From assembly GCF_002994745.2 (NCBI RefSeq), contig NC_037094.1, positions 69,978,819 through 70,042,818 of the forward strand: a stretch of DNA of 64,000 bases. Reading direction: 5' to 3'. Origin of the DNA: Rosa chinensis. Taxonomy: Eukaryota > Streptophyta > Magnoliopsida > Rosales > Rosaceae. Below the pieces are notes generated by a model. The model had not been told where the DNA came from. It worked only from the letters and a program-made list of their open reading frames with translations, and searched no databases. The position numbers were made by a program, and so were the translations under genes. Positions 24,409-34,706 of this stretch are shown here, in pieces (the first letter of the stretch is position 1; every line of letters begins with the position of its first letter).

Positions 24409-25980
24409 ACAGTACCCCAACTTAAAGTCATTCTACACTTTGGTACCTCATCTTCAAAATATATTACTTTTTTTTTTATCAAATAAATATATCACTTTAG
24501 TACCTCAACTTATTAATTATGCATAACATTCATACACGCTGTTAATAATACCGTCATCTCAAGTGTCATGTAACTTTCTGCCATAGGTATTTTTGTCCAT
24601 TTATGTTTTTCCCACCAAAAATTCCATGAGAGAGGGTCTAAACTTCCTTTCTTTTTGCTGAAAATAAAATATGTCATCAAGGAAAATATTATATTTTGGT
24701 TTATGATCAACTTAAATTATTGTACTGCAAATTCTTCATCTTTTCTTAGTTATTGTATCCACTACTGTAATTCCAACAAACCGGTTCATCAGTGAATTAA
24801 AGAATTGGTAAGAATTTGGATGTTGTTCAATCTTGGTAGAGATATTTGATTGGATGAAGTTTCATTGGATTCTGTGCAGCAATTTTGGTTTGTGGTTTAA
24901 TGTAGAAATGATGAATTTGTGATTTTTAATTGTGGGTCTTGTGTGTTTGATTGGATGGTTTTGAGTTGGGAGTCCGAGTTATTGAAATTTTGGAGTGAAT
25001 TGATGAATTGGTAAGAATAGGAATGTTTCCTCCATATATTCTGCAGTTTGATTACAGACTGAAATTACTTATATACCTTTCACAATATAGGGAAAATGTC
25101 CATTTACCCAAATTTGAGCTACACTAACTCCATTTACCCAAACATCTTATATATAAGATTGCCCACTCACCCAACAAATTACATATTTTTTGCCCTAATA
25201 CCCAATTGTTTATTTTTGCCCTCTCTCCCTTTGTCACTTAGAGAGAGAGACTTCACGGGACTCCGGCCGCTGGAATCTGGTCACCGGTCGCAGGAATCTG
25301 ATCACCGGCCGCAGGAATCCAATCACCGGCGGCCTGTTTTATTGCCCACTAATAAACTTTTTATTAACCCCAATAATACCCAATAGACTTTTTATTGCCT
25401 CCTAATAAACTTTATTGTCTCATAATAAATTTTTTATTGCCCCCAATAAATTTTTTAGCAATAAAAAGTTTATTGGGGGTAATAAAAGTCTTTGGCGACC
25501 TCTTTGCGAACTTGCGACAACCTCCAGATCAAGTATTGTGGAAGTTGCTAAACAATTTTTGGATCTATGGTTGTTGTAGTTATTTGTATATTCTTTGAAT
25601 ATAGATCCATGGTTGTTTGGTTTCCTCAACAATGAAGAAGGATGCAACAAGTGTTTTTGTTGTTGTTTTTTTTTTTTATATATAATTTTTTTAATAAAAG
25701 TAATTATGAATTAACAGAGTGGGTTTTTGTTAAAAAGCAAATACCATGAGACTTTTGGTGGGAAAATATAAATGGACGAAAATAACTATGGCAGAAAGCT
25801 ACATGACATTTGAGTTGATGGTAGAAAGCTACATGACATTTGAGTTGATGGTGTTATTAACGGCGTGTATGAATGTTATGCATAAGTAATAAGTTGAGGT
25901 ACTAAAGTGATATATTTAGAAGATGACGTACCAAAGTGTAGAATGACTTTAAATTGAGGTACTATTTGTGAAATAAAAAC
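24409..25980. mobile_element. Long-TIR element (MULE-like), with a second repeat inside
   Basis: The left arm (24409-24655) contains AAAGTCATTCTACACTTTGG, TATCACTTTAGTACCTCAAC and GCATAACATTCATACACG..GTTAATAA. The right arm (25735-25975) carries the same blocks inverted. Arms of about 240 bp suggest a MULE, but I could not define a clean target duplication. The centre (about 25085-25500) carries a TTATTGCCC..AATAAA-rich repeat shared with the element at 62.7-64 kb. The right arm has an internal 30-bp direct duplication (AGAAAGCTACATGACATTTG.. at 25793-25853). Confidence 0.7.
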
Positions 25981-26313
25981 CCAATATCTAGTATTCAATA
26001 TCAATCATTAATTCACTTTGGTAAAAATTAAAATGATCCATCAAAACAAATAAATTGCAAAATGGATAGAGTACACTAGAAGATGTACTGTCTACTGCCC
26101 TCCCTTGATTCATTGGTCCTTAACTGTACAAGACTTCTTCTCCACAGCATAATTCATTTTTTTAAATAGAAAATGTACAATGGACTTCCTAAAAAGAGGT
26201 CCTTAGTTAAATTCAGAGAAACGGTACAAAAGAAATAAGTTTCGAACATGCATGCTCACTATCTTGTGCTTAATAATTTGATCTACGAAACAGGAAAAGT
26301 AGCTCCTAGTGAC

Positions 26314-26959
26314 TAAGAGCAAGTGCACCGGTCTGGTTTTGACCGGGCACCACATGGGATTTGTTACGTGTTGATCGGGCAATTGCAAAAACTGTCCTCC
26401 ACTGGTATGGTTTTAACCAGCCAAGTTTTGGCTTTTGATGACCGTAGCCAAAATAAAAGGCAAGCCCATGACTAATTATTTGACCTTTGTTGCCCAGCTG
26501 CCAGCTCGGCCCTTCATCAACGTGGCTGATGTCTGTAGCAAACAAGCAAAGAAACACGCGGAGGAGAGGATGCGTTGTGGGCACGCACGAATCAGAGACC
26601 GGGTGCAAAGCATTCGTTTGTCGCCTAGCGACAAGAGTTGGTACGCTGCTGTGACTCGTGGAAGGTAGCTGTTGGAATTCACCAAATTTGAAAGCAACGG
26701 TCCTTTGATCTGGGCCGTTGTTTTCAATTAAATGGTGGATCCGACTGTAATGGAATTAATACAAACCAAATTAAAATAAAAAAAATAAAAATTCAATGAA
26801 GTGAACAGTAAAATGAACAGTGCAAAGTGAACAGTCTTGACCGGTCGAGAAAAAAACGGGTGGAAACTCATGTCCAGTGGCAGTGAATAGTAACTTGACT
26901 GGTCGAATTCTTGACTTCTCGACTTTACCTTTTCTTGACTACGGGTGAACTTGCTCTAA
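26314..26959. mobile_element. PIF/Harbinger-type MITE
   Basis: The element is 26317-26956 (640 bp). Its ends are GAGCAAGTGCACC and, inverted, GAGCAAGTTCACC. TAA duplicates flank it at 26314-26316 and 26957-26959. The 3-bp TAA duplication and this TIR start are typical of PIF/Harbinger MITEs. Open frames inside have no family match. Confidence 0.85.
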
Positions 26960-28120
26960 ACCCGTTACATTTTGATCTGCATTACTAGAAAGAAAAGGGT
27001 TCATTGTACATAATGTAGGAAAAAAATATAATCTAAAGCCAGTGCAATCTCAATGCATAATAGAGGCAAACCACAAAATGGAGCAAAAAAGAACAGGAAA
27101 GAAAAAGGGTGGGAGGGGAATCTTACACAGTTCCCTTCTCAATGACAAAGCTTATAAAGGCAAACCACAAAATGGAGCAAAAACATAAAAGGAAAGAAAA
27201 AGGGAGTCTTTCACAATTCCTTTTTAAAAACACTCCACACATTTTTTAGATCACAAAAAACACTTCACACATGAATTGTTTTTTCAAGCACATTTACAAA
27301 AGGGGGATGTGCAAGCATGGAAATGAGGAAAATTGGAGTGCGAAATCAATGGAAATTGTTTTATGCACCGACGGTTCAAGTGACCAAACACTTATAAGAT
27401 AATCTTAACTCTTGATATTTATGATTCTTTTTTTTAATAATCGAAAAGTAAATTTGATGTAATCCAACCATCTATTCATGTTAGTGTAAATGCACGTTGG
27501 TGCTCTGAATCATTCCCCGAAAATCACCTCCTAAAAATAGTGGAAGACTGTTCTCCCACAGTTTACTTGCCCTTTTAACTTTTTCTTCAACTCATCAATC
27601 ATCATCAGTATGTAGAGCCATTCTAGTAACAACAAAAAAGAAAAATGTCGGTAGATCTATTTTATCAAAATCAAATTGCTAGCCAAATTTAGTCAAATTT
27701 GCTCACCTAAGGAACAGTTTTAAGGGACTATGAGGGACAAATGCATCTCAACCACATGTATTAAATATAAAAGCAGAAATTATAACAACTTCAAACTGTG
27801 TATTTATTTTCAGCCATCAGATTCACTTGTTCCTCATAGTCTCTTAAAAACTGTCCATTAGATGAGCAGACATTTAAGAACACTATTACATGATTGAAAG
27901 AGATCTAAATAAATAAAGCATGAGGATGGGGACAAGATCTTGTACACCACTGGTGAAGGAGTATGTAGATTTTTTTTATCTTCTTTAGGGGCCTAAAAGG
28001 AGTATTTTAAGTGTGAGAATGATGGCATGAAGAAGACAGGCTCATTAATATACATGTACTCCTCCGCCGTCCAGACCTTCCTCTTAGGTATAACAGATTC
28101 ATCCCATTGACCGTTAGTTG
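26960..28120. other. 5' flank of the UGT gene
   Basis: No gene. A roughly 50-bp block (GCAAACCACAAAATGGAGCA..GGAAAGAAAAAGGG) occurs twice, at about 27064 and 27162, as an imperfect direct duplication. Confidence 0.5.
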
Positions 28121-28129
28121 CTAGCCAAG

Positions 28130-28136
28130 TATAAAT
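28130..28136 (+). promoter_or_regulatory. Possible TATA box of the intact UGT gene
   Basis: TATAAAT about 110 bases before the ATG at 28246. Chosen by position and sequence only. Confidence 0.35.
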
Positions 28137-28245
28137 TTGGTAAAGACTACTTGTCTTCCATCCCCAAAGCATATCATTCCATTTTCTAGAAAGCTTTCTG
28201 CTAACTTGTGTAGGAATTGAGAGAGAGACTGTTCTCAAGGGTTTG

Positions 28246-29778
28246 ATGGCAGAAAAGCCACATGCAGTTTGCATGCCACACCCGGCGCAAGGTCACATAA
28301 ACCCAATGCTCAAACTAGCCAAACTGCTTCACTACAAAGGCTTTCATATAACCTTTGTCAACACAGAGTACAACCATAGACGCTGGCTTAAATCCCGAGG
28401 CCCTAACTCCGCTGATGGCCTCCCTTCCTTTCGATTTGAAACAATTCCAGATGGCCTCCCTCCAACTGATGCAAATGCTACACAACACATACCATCCTTA
28501 TGTGAATCCACAAAGAAAAACTGCTTAGCTCCCTTCAGAGAACTTCTTTCAAAGCTGAATTCTTGTTCAAACAATATTATCCCTCAGGTAACTTGCATAG
28601 TGGCTGATGGTGTCATGAGCTACAGTCTAGACGCTGGTGAAGAACTGGGGATTCCGGTAGTTCTTTTCTGGACACCAAGTGCTTCTGGCTTCATGGGCTA
28701 CCTTCAGTATCACCGACTCATCCAAGAGGGTCTCACTCCTCTCAAAGGTATTGATTTGATTAAATGAAAATCGAACTATTTTTATTTATAATCTGCATCA
28801 GATTAAAGTCAACTCACTAGTAACTTTCAATGTGCAGATTCCAGCTATTTGACAAACGGGTATTTGAATACTGTAATAGATTGGATACCAGGCATGAGAG
28901 GTATCCGTTTAAAGGACATCCCGAGCTTCATTAGGACAACAGACCCAGATGACATCATGCTGAATTTTCTTGTATATGAGACTGAACGATCTCAAAGAGC
29001 TTCTGCTATTATCTTGAACACGTTCTACGACTTAGAGCATGAAGTTCTTGATGCACTGTCAAGTCTGCTACCACCCATTTACACCATTGGACCTGTACAT
29101 CTACAACTTCATCAGATCCCAGCAGATAGCGATTTGAAGTTGATAGAATCAAACCTATGGATAGAGGAAGCAGAGTGTCTTGACTGGCTTTACTTAAAAG
29201 AACAAAATTCTGTGGTATATGTCAATTTCGGAAGCATTACAGTCATGACAGCCGAGCAGCTAATTGAGTTTGCTTGGGGACTTGCAAACAGCAATAAGCC
29301 ATTTCTCTGGGTCATAAGGCCTGACCTTGTTGCTGGGGAATCAGCTGTGCTTCCACCAGGGTTTCTAGAAGAAATTAAAGAAAGGGGCCTATTAGCAAGT
29401 TGGTGCCCCCAAGAACAAGTTTTGAGCCACCCAGCAATAGGAGGCTTCTTGACACATGGTGGATGGAACTCTACTATTGAAAGTGTGAGTGGTGGAGTGC
29501 CCATGATTTGTTGGCCTTTCTTTGCTGAGCAACAAATGAATTGTATGTACTGTTGCAAAGAATGGGGCATAGGCATGGAGATAGAGGATGAAGTCAAGAG
29601 AAATTACATAGAAGGGCTTGTGAGAAAGTTGATGGAGGGAGAGGAAGGCAATGAGATGAGGAAGAAAGCCAAGGAATTGAAGAGGTTGGCAGAGGAGGCC
29701 TCTAGCGGTCCTAATGGGTTATCATTTTTGAATTTGGAGAAGCTGGTTAACCAGGTGCTTCAGTCTCCCAGAATTTAG
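28246..29778 (+). CDS. UDP-glycosyltransferase, UGT85A type, intact
   Basis: A cytosolic family 1 glycosyltransferase that moves glucose from UDP-glucose to a small acceptor. Members are often annotated 7-deoxyloganetin glucosyltransferase-like, and some relatives glucosylate cyanohydrins, but the acceptor cannot be read from sequence. Exons 28246-28747 and 28838-29778 (GT...AG intron of 90 bp, codon split G|AT) give 480 residues, the normal length. The intron sits at the position typical of UGT85A genes (after PLK). The catalytic His is H17 in [11 protein letters not shown] and the likely partner Asp is D121 in CIVADGVM. The C-terminal PSPG box starts [20 protein letters not shown], continues GWNSTIES, and ends WPFFAEQQ. 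The ATG at 28246 gives the standard MAEKPHAV start. A tandem broken copy lies 1.4 kb downstream. Confidence 0.93.
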
Positions 29779-29853
29779 AACGAGTGAATCCATGGGAAAA
29801 GATCATATTCCTTGTTGAGCAGTATCCTCTGTTTTTATGTATCAAAAAAAAAG

Positions 29854-30215
29854 AAGTATCCTCTGTTTTATTAATTTTTGAGCAGCTAGCTCACTCCAAT
29901 GTTTCTATTTTCTCCAGAAAAACGCTCACTCCAATATGACATGGAAAATTTCTTTAATCACATATTCCAACTACAATTCTAAAAAGAACATCATATCCAA
30001 ACAAATTTTTTGTAACGAAGTAACAAACCAAAATCCTCACTTGAAACAATGAATACGTATCACCCAAAAAAAAAGTATCCTCTGTTTTATTTAAGAGCAG
30101 CTAGCTCACTCAAATATGAGATGGAAAATCCCCTTAATCTCATATTCCAACTGTAATTCTACGAAGAACATCATATCCAAATTGTTTGTAACAAACCAAA
30201 ATCCTCACTCGAAAC
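29854..30215. repeat. Tandem duplication in UGT 3' flank
   Basis: Two copies, starting near 29854 and 30076, share GTATCCTCTGTTTTATT, GAGCAGCTAGCTCACTC, AACATCATATCCAAA and AACAAACCAAAATCCTCAC. The units are about 205 and 140 bp; the second is shortened. Confidence 0.8.
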
Positions 30216-30249
30216 TAACAATTCGCACAAATATATCGACAAGTTTACT

Positions 30250-30740
30250 GGTTCTGTGTCCAGGAACTAGTCATCATATATGTTAATGCTTAAAGTTCAG
30301 CGGTAGCTAAACCTTTATTAACGTCGATCAGATGGGCGGACCGCTACCTGTGATACTCAGAGTTTCCGCTACCTGTCAAGTGAAATACAGAGGGTGTCAG
30401 AGGGAGACCGCGCTGGGCGGTCTTCACTTCTCTGATGCCTAAGTTAGTCAATGTATTTGTGTTGACAAAGTAACAGTAGGTAAGTATTAATTGCGTAATT
30501 AATGAGGAGAGAGGAGATGACCTTTTATGGGTGAGGAGAGAACTGATATGCTTCAGTCCCCAGCTTCTGGAGCTTCTGATGCTGTCTTGGCGTGGCGCGT
30601 GGCGGCGCGTCAGCAGTGATCTGGGGCTCGGGCGGTAGCCTGCTTGGCTATGTTCCCGTAGGTCACTCCTTTGGCGGGAGTTGGTACCGCTAGTGGTCGC
30701 ATGAGCGTGACTCGTTATAGCTAATTATGCTTGCAAATGT
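30250..30740 (-). mobile_element. Gypsy LTR fragment (Tat-like family)
   Basis: Contains GTCAGAGGGAGACCG..TCTGATGCCTAAGTTAGT, matching GTCAGAGGGAAGACC..CGATGCCTAAGTCAGT in the LTRs of the Gypsy element at 51961-61918. It is GC-richer than its flanks. The ends and target duplication are unclear. It lies between the two UGT copies. Confidence 0.55.
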
Positions 30741-31194
30741 CTATGTAAGTACAATATAGAACCATTTAATCTCCATCTATGCAGTGGCAAAATATGTTTG
30801 TTGTTTTCAGGTATTTCATCTGGCCATGAATTTTTGGTACTAGCAACTGCTGTAAAATTCTATAGGTTTTGGGATCACAGAAAGATGTCTTTGGAGGGTC
30901 TTGAATCCTGTTTTCTCCCTGTATGACAAAAGAAAGGAAAGGGTGTATATGGCATGAGAAGGTCAAGAGAAAGGAATATAAAAACATTGTTGGCAGCTCA
31001 AAAGCCTTATCTTCTGAACATCGAAAGCTATGTGCTGATATGACCAGTAGTTTTTAATCTTAACCTTCATATTCTCTCTTTGAAAATGTGCAAGGCTAAG
31101 ATTAAAATATGAGGGAATATACTCAATGAAAAGTAGTGGATGGTGGCCACACGGCTAAAAAACTGGTAAGAAGAACTCTGTATCCCAGAGGAGG

Positions 31195-31222
31195 GGGAGA
31201 GAGAGAGAGAGAGAGAGAAAGA
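31195..31222. repeat. GA microsatellite in UGT2 5' leader
   Basis: GA dinucleotide run ending five bases before the ATG of the broken UGT copy. Confidence 0.9.
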
Positions 31223-31226
31223 GGAA

Positions 31227-32952
31227 ATGGATTGCATTGCCTTAACGTCGCAGAAGCCACATGCAGTCTGCATCCCATTCCCAGCTCAAGGCCACATAAA
31301 CCCAATGCTAAAATTGGCTAAACTCCTCCACTTCAAAGGTTTTCATATAACCTTTGTCAACACAGAGTTCATACATAAACGCCTGCTGAAATCTCAAGGT
31401 CCAAATTCTCTTGATGGTTTCCCTTCCTTTAGATTCGAGACAATTCCAGATGGTCTTCCTCCAACTGATGCGAATGTTGCCACCCAACACATGCCATCGC
31501 TATGCGAATCCACAAGGAAAAACTGCCTAGCACCCTTCAGAGACCTTCTTTTGAAGCTCAATTCTTCACCAAATTCGCCTCCAGTAACCTGCATAGTTGC
31601 TGATGGTATCATGAACTTCACTCTTGATGCAGCCCAAGAACTAGGCCTTCCTGAAGTTATTTTCTGGACAACAAGTGCCTGTGGTTTCATGGGCTACCTT
31701 CAATATCGCAATCTCATTGAAAAGGGTTTAGTTCCTCTTAAAGGTATTGAACTATTGAACACTAATTATAAAAAGAGAGGATATCACTACTTGATGAAAT
31801 CTCTTTTGGTTTTACAAAAAAAAAAGTGGATATTATGCAGCTAGTGACATATTATTGATTTTACACAGATTTGCAAATGACTTTAAATCTCTGATCACAG
31901 GACATTTGGAAAAGTTAATATTGTTATTAACCTGCTTGTTTTAACTTGTTCTAAATCTTTTGCATTTGAAATGTTGACTCACTTCAATAGTATTATGTTC
32001 TTTGTTGACTTGCAGACGACAGTTATTTCACAAATGGGTATTTGGATACAGTAATAGATTGGATTCCAGGAATGAAAGGAATCCAATTGAAGGATATCCC
32101 AACCTTCATTAGAACCACTGACCCAAATGACCCCATTCTGCACGTGATTTTGCACGATACAGAACGAGTTCAAAGAGCTTCTGCTATCATTTTGAATACG
32201 TTTGATGCCTTAGAGCACGAAGTTCTCGAGGCAATTTCGCATTTGCTACCACCTATATACTCCATTGGACCCCTGTACCTACAACTTAATCAGATACCAG
32301 CTGAAGATAACACCTTCAAGTTAACTGGAGCAAGTCTATGGAGAGAAGAACCAGACTGTTTTGAATGGCTTGACTCTAAAGAACCTAGTTCTGTGATTTA
32401 TGTCAACTTTGGAAGCAGCACAGTCATGACAGATGAGCAGCTAATTGAATTCACTTGGGGCCTTGCAGCAACACCTTTTTTTGGGTCATTAGGCCTAACC
32501 TTGTTGGGGGAGAATCACCTGTGGTACCACCAGAGTTTATAGAACAGACTAAAGACAGGGGTCTACTGGCAAGCTGGTGCTGTCAAGGACAAGTCTTGAG
32601 CCATCCAGCTATAGGAGGGTTCTTGACGCATAGTGGGTGGAACTCAACCATTGAAAGTGTGTGCGGTGGAGTGCCGATGATCTGTTGGCCCTTCAATGGC
32701 GAGCAACAAACCAACTGTAGGTACTGTTGCAAAGAATGGGGCATAGGCATGGAGATGGAGGGTGATGTTAAAAGAAACTACATAGAAAGCCTTGTGAGGA
32801 AGTTAATGCAGGAAAAGGAAGGAAAAGAGATGAGGAAGAAATCCATGGAATGGAAGAAGTTGGCAGAGAAGGCCATTACAGGTCCTCATGGATCATCTTT
32901 CTTGGATTTGGACAAAATGGTTAACCAGGTGCTGCTATCTCCAAGAGATTAG
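31227..32952 (+). pseudogene. UDP-glycosyltransferase, UGT85A type, frameshifted tandem copy
   Basis: Paralogue of the gene at 28246. Exon 1 is 31227-31743 ([20 protein letters not shown], with the GHINPM catalytic His). Exon 2 is 32016-32952, with a 272-bp intron at the same place as in the intact copy. The coding length is 1454 nt, not a multiple of three. Near 32467-32480, after EFTWGLA, aligning to the intact copy shows a net loss of 7 nt, which shifts the frame into a stop at 32540-32542. The lost frame resumes downstream ([13 protein letters not shown]) with a full PSPG region, but with WCCQGQ in place of WCPQEQ. Apart from the deletion the copy is well preserved, so loss of function looks recent, or reflects a sequencing error. 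A truncated acceptor-domain protein would result. Confidence 0.88.
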
Positions 32953-34102
32953 AATTGATGAAATGTACTACTTTTTTGTTTATTATAGTTCTAATCTACG
33001 ATACTTTTTATCTTGATCATATCATTTTCTGTTCCTTGGTTGCGACTCTTTTATCATCTCCATGTAGCGCTAATCCTACTGGCATACATGTCTGAAGGAA
33101 TATCAGTTTTTTATCCAATTCTAATTTAGGCAAAGCTCAGTTTTTGGTGGAAGACTTGGACTGGGAATATAGGATGTTTGGTTTAGATGAAGCAGAGCGG
33201 TGATAAAGCTAAGGAGGTTCCCATTAGCTAAAGCATTCCAAACTTTACTCCATCAACATTGATAGCCAAGCTTCTTCCTACTTCAAATTGTACAATTCCA
33301 ATTTTCCCATACATAGTGTATTTGATAGCTTTTAAGGAACTCCATTTTCTTCTCTCCCTTAAAGTAGCATAGTAAATTTATCATTTTATCATTTGTAAAC
33401 TTTTGACTCACCCAAAAAAAAAAATCAAGGTATAAAACATGGTGCATATCAGGAAGCATATAGGCACTAACACATATAGCAGCTTTTCATGTATTGGAAT
33501 GAAGACTTCAAATACCTGATACTCAGTTTCAGGAACAACATATAGAGACTGGCCACCTTTCAAGACTCCAGGTTTCTCTGCATATCAGAAACAAAATTAA
33601 ATCAAGAAAAAATAAAATTGGATATAATAGTCATAAAAATCAGAAAGAGCTCTAAACAGTCAAAAACCCAGTTGCAGATTTTGGGGTGAAGAAAAGATTG
33701 AAGACGATGAACATGAATGAGTAGGTTATTCAACCTCTGAGAAAATAAACAAAATAAAAATAACGCCGACGTGGCAATTTTGAGGCAAATTAATAAATTT
33801 TAAAAGTTTAAGGACAAAATATTGAAATTTGTAAAACTATGGGGGCATTGCTGAAAACTAAGCCAATTTCATAAACCCCAGAAACCCCTTCTATATTACT
33901 GTACACAGATAGAGCATTTTAGAGCAACGACGGGCGAGCAAAGAATGAGCGAAGCTGACTCATCTTCTCCACTCCTCCACGAAGCTCAGCTGCCCCTCTA
34001 AAGATCAAAAGCTCTCACTTTTTTTTCCCCCAATACTCTCTCCCTAGTTAGTCTTTATTGTCTTTTTGAGTATTGAGGTGTTAATTTGATTTTCAGTCAC
34101 CT
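32953..34102. other. Spacer with one exon-like fragment
   Basis: 3' flank of the UGT copy. No gene is supported except the exon-like fragment listed at 33516-33577. A plus-strand frame at 33944-34001 (MSEADSSSPLLHEAQLPL, stop) is too short to judge. Confidence 0.35.
33516..33577 (-). other. Orphan exon-like fragment, 62 nt
   Basis: On minus, an acceptor (TGATATGCAG) and a donor (CAG|GTATTT) bracket a 62-nt open segment encoding KPGVLKGGQSLYVVPETEYQ. It looks like a real internal exon by composition and splice signals. No neighbouring exon was found, and I do not recognise the protein. Confidence 0.3.
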
Positions 34103-34706
34103 TAAGGTCCCGTTTGGTTGGCAAGAATGTCAAAATAGGAAAATGATTTATTTTCGGGAAAAATGAACCAACAGTCCCTCAACTATTGTGCACCGGCCAG
34201 TTTGATACTCCAACTCTCAATGGCATCAATGTGATACTTGAACCCATATTTCGCTATCAATGAGATACTTCCGTCAGATTTCGCTGACAGATCCGTTAGA
34301 TGGGTGATGTGGCAAGCACGTGGGCCCCAAAAAAAAAGGCAAATGACTTAAATGACCCCAGACTCTACTAGACCTTGATTTCCCACCATTTTCCACATGG
34401 AATGACCACAATTCCCTCCATATTTGTACTATACCACACAAATTTCCATCAAATGAAAATATAATTTAATGGGGAGAATTGGTAAGCATTGAAAACACAT
34501 GTAATGAGCAGAAATCTGACCAAACTTCCCATTCAATTATAACATCATGTCTTACAAAGGAGAAATTAAAATAGAGCGAAATAAAAATGTTCCATGATGC
34601 ATAATTTGTCCAGCAACACTTAATACGCAACCTCAACTAAAACTGAAACAAAAGAGTTGACAGTGCTGCAACCAAAATACTCCAAAAATCAGAAATGTGA
34701 AGAAGT

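Noticed and set aside
26306..26608. 100-aa minus frame
   Set aside because: Lies inside the Harbinger MITE with no domain and a start outside the element; treated as chance.
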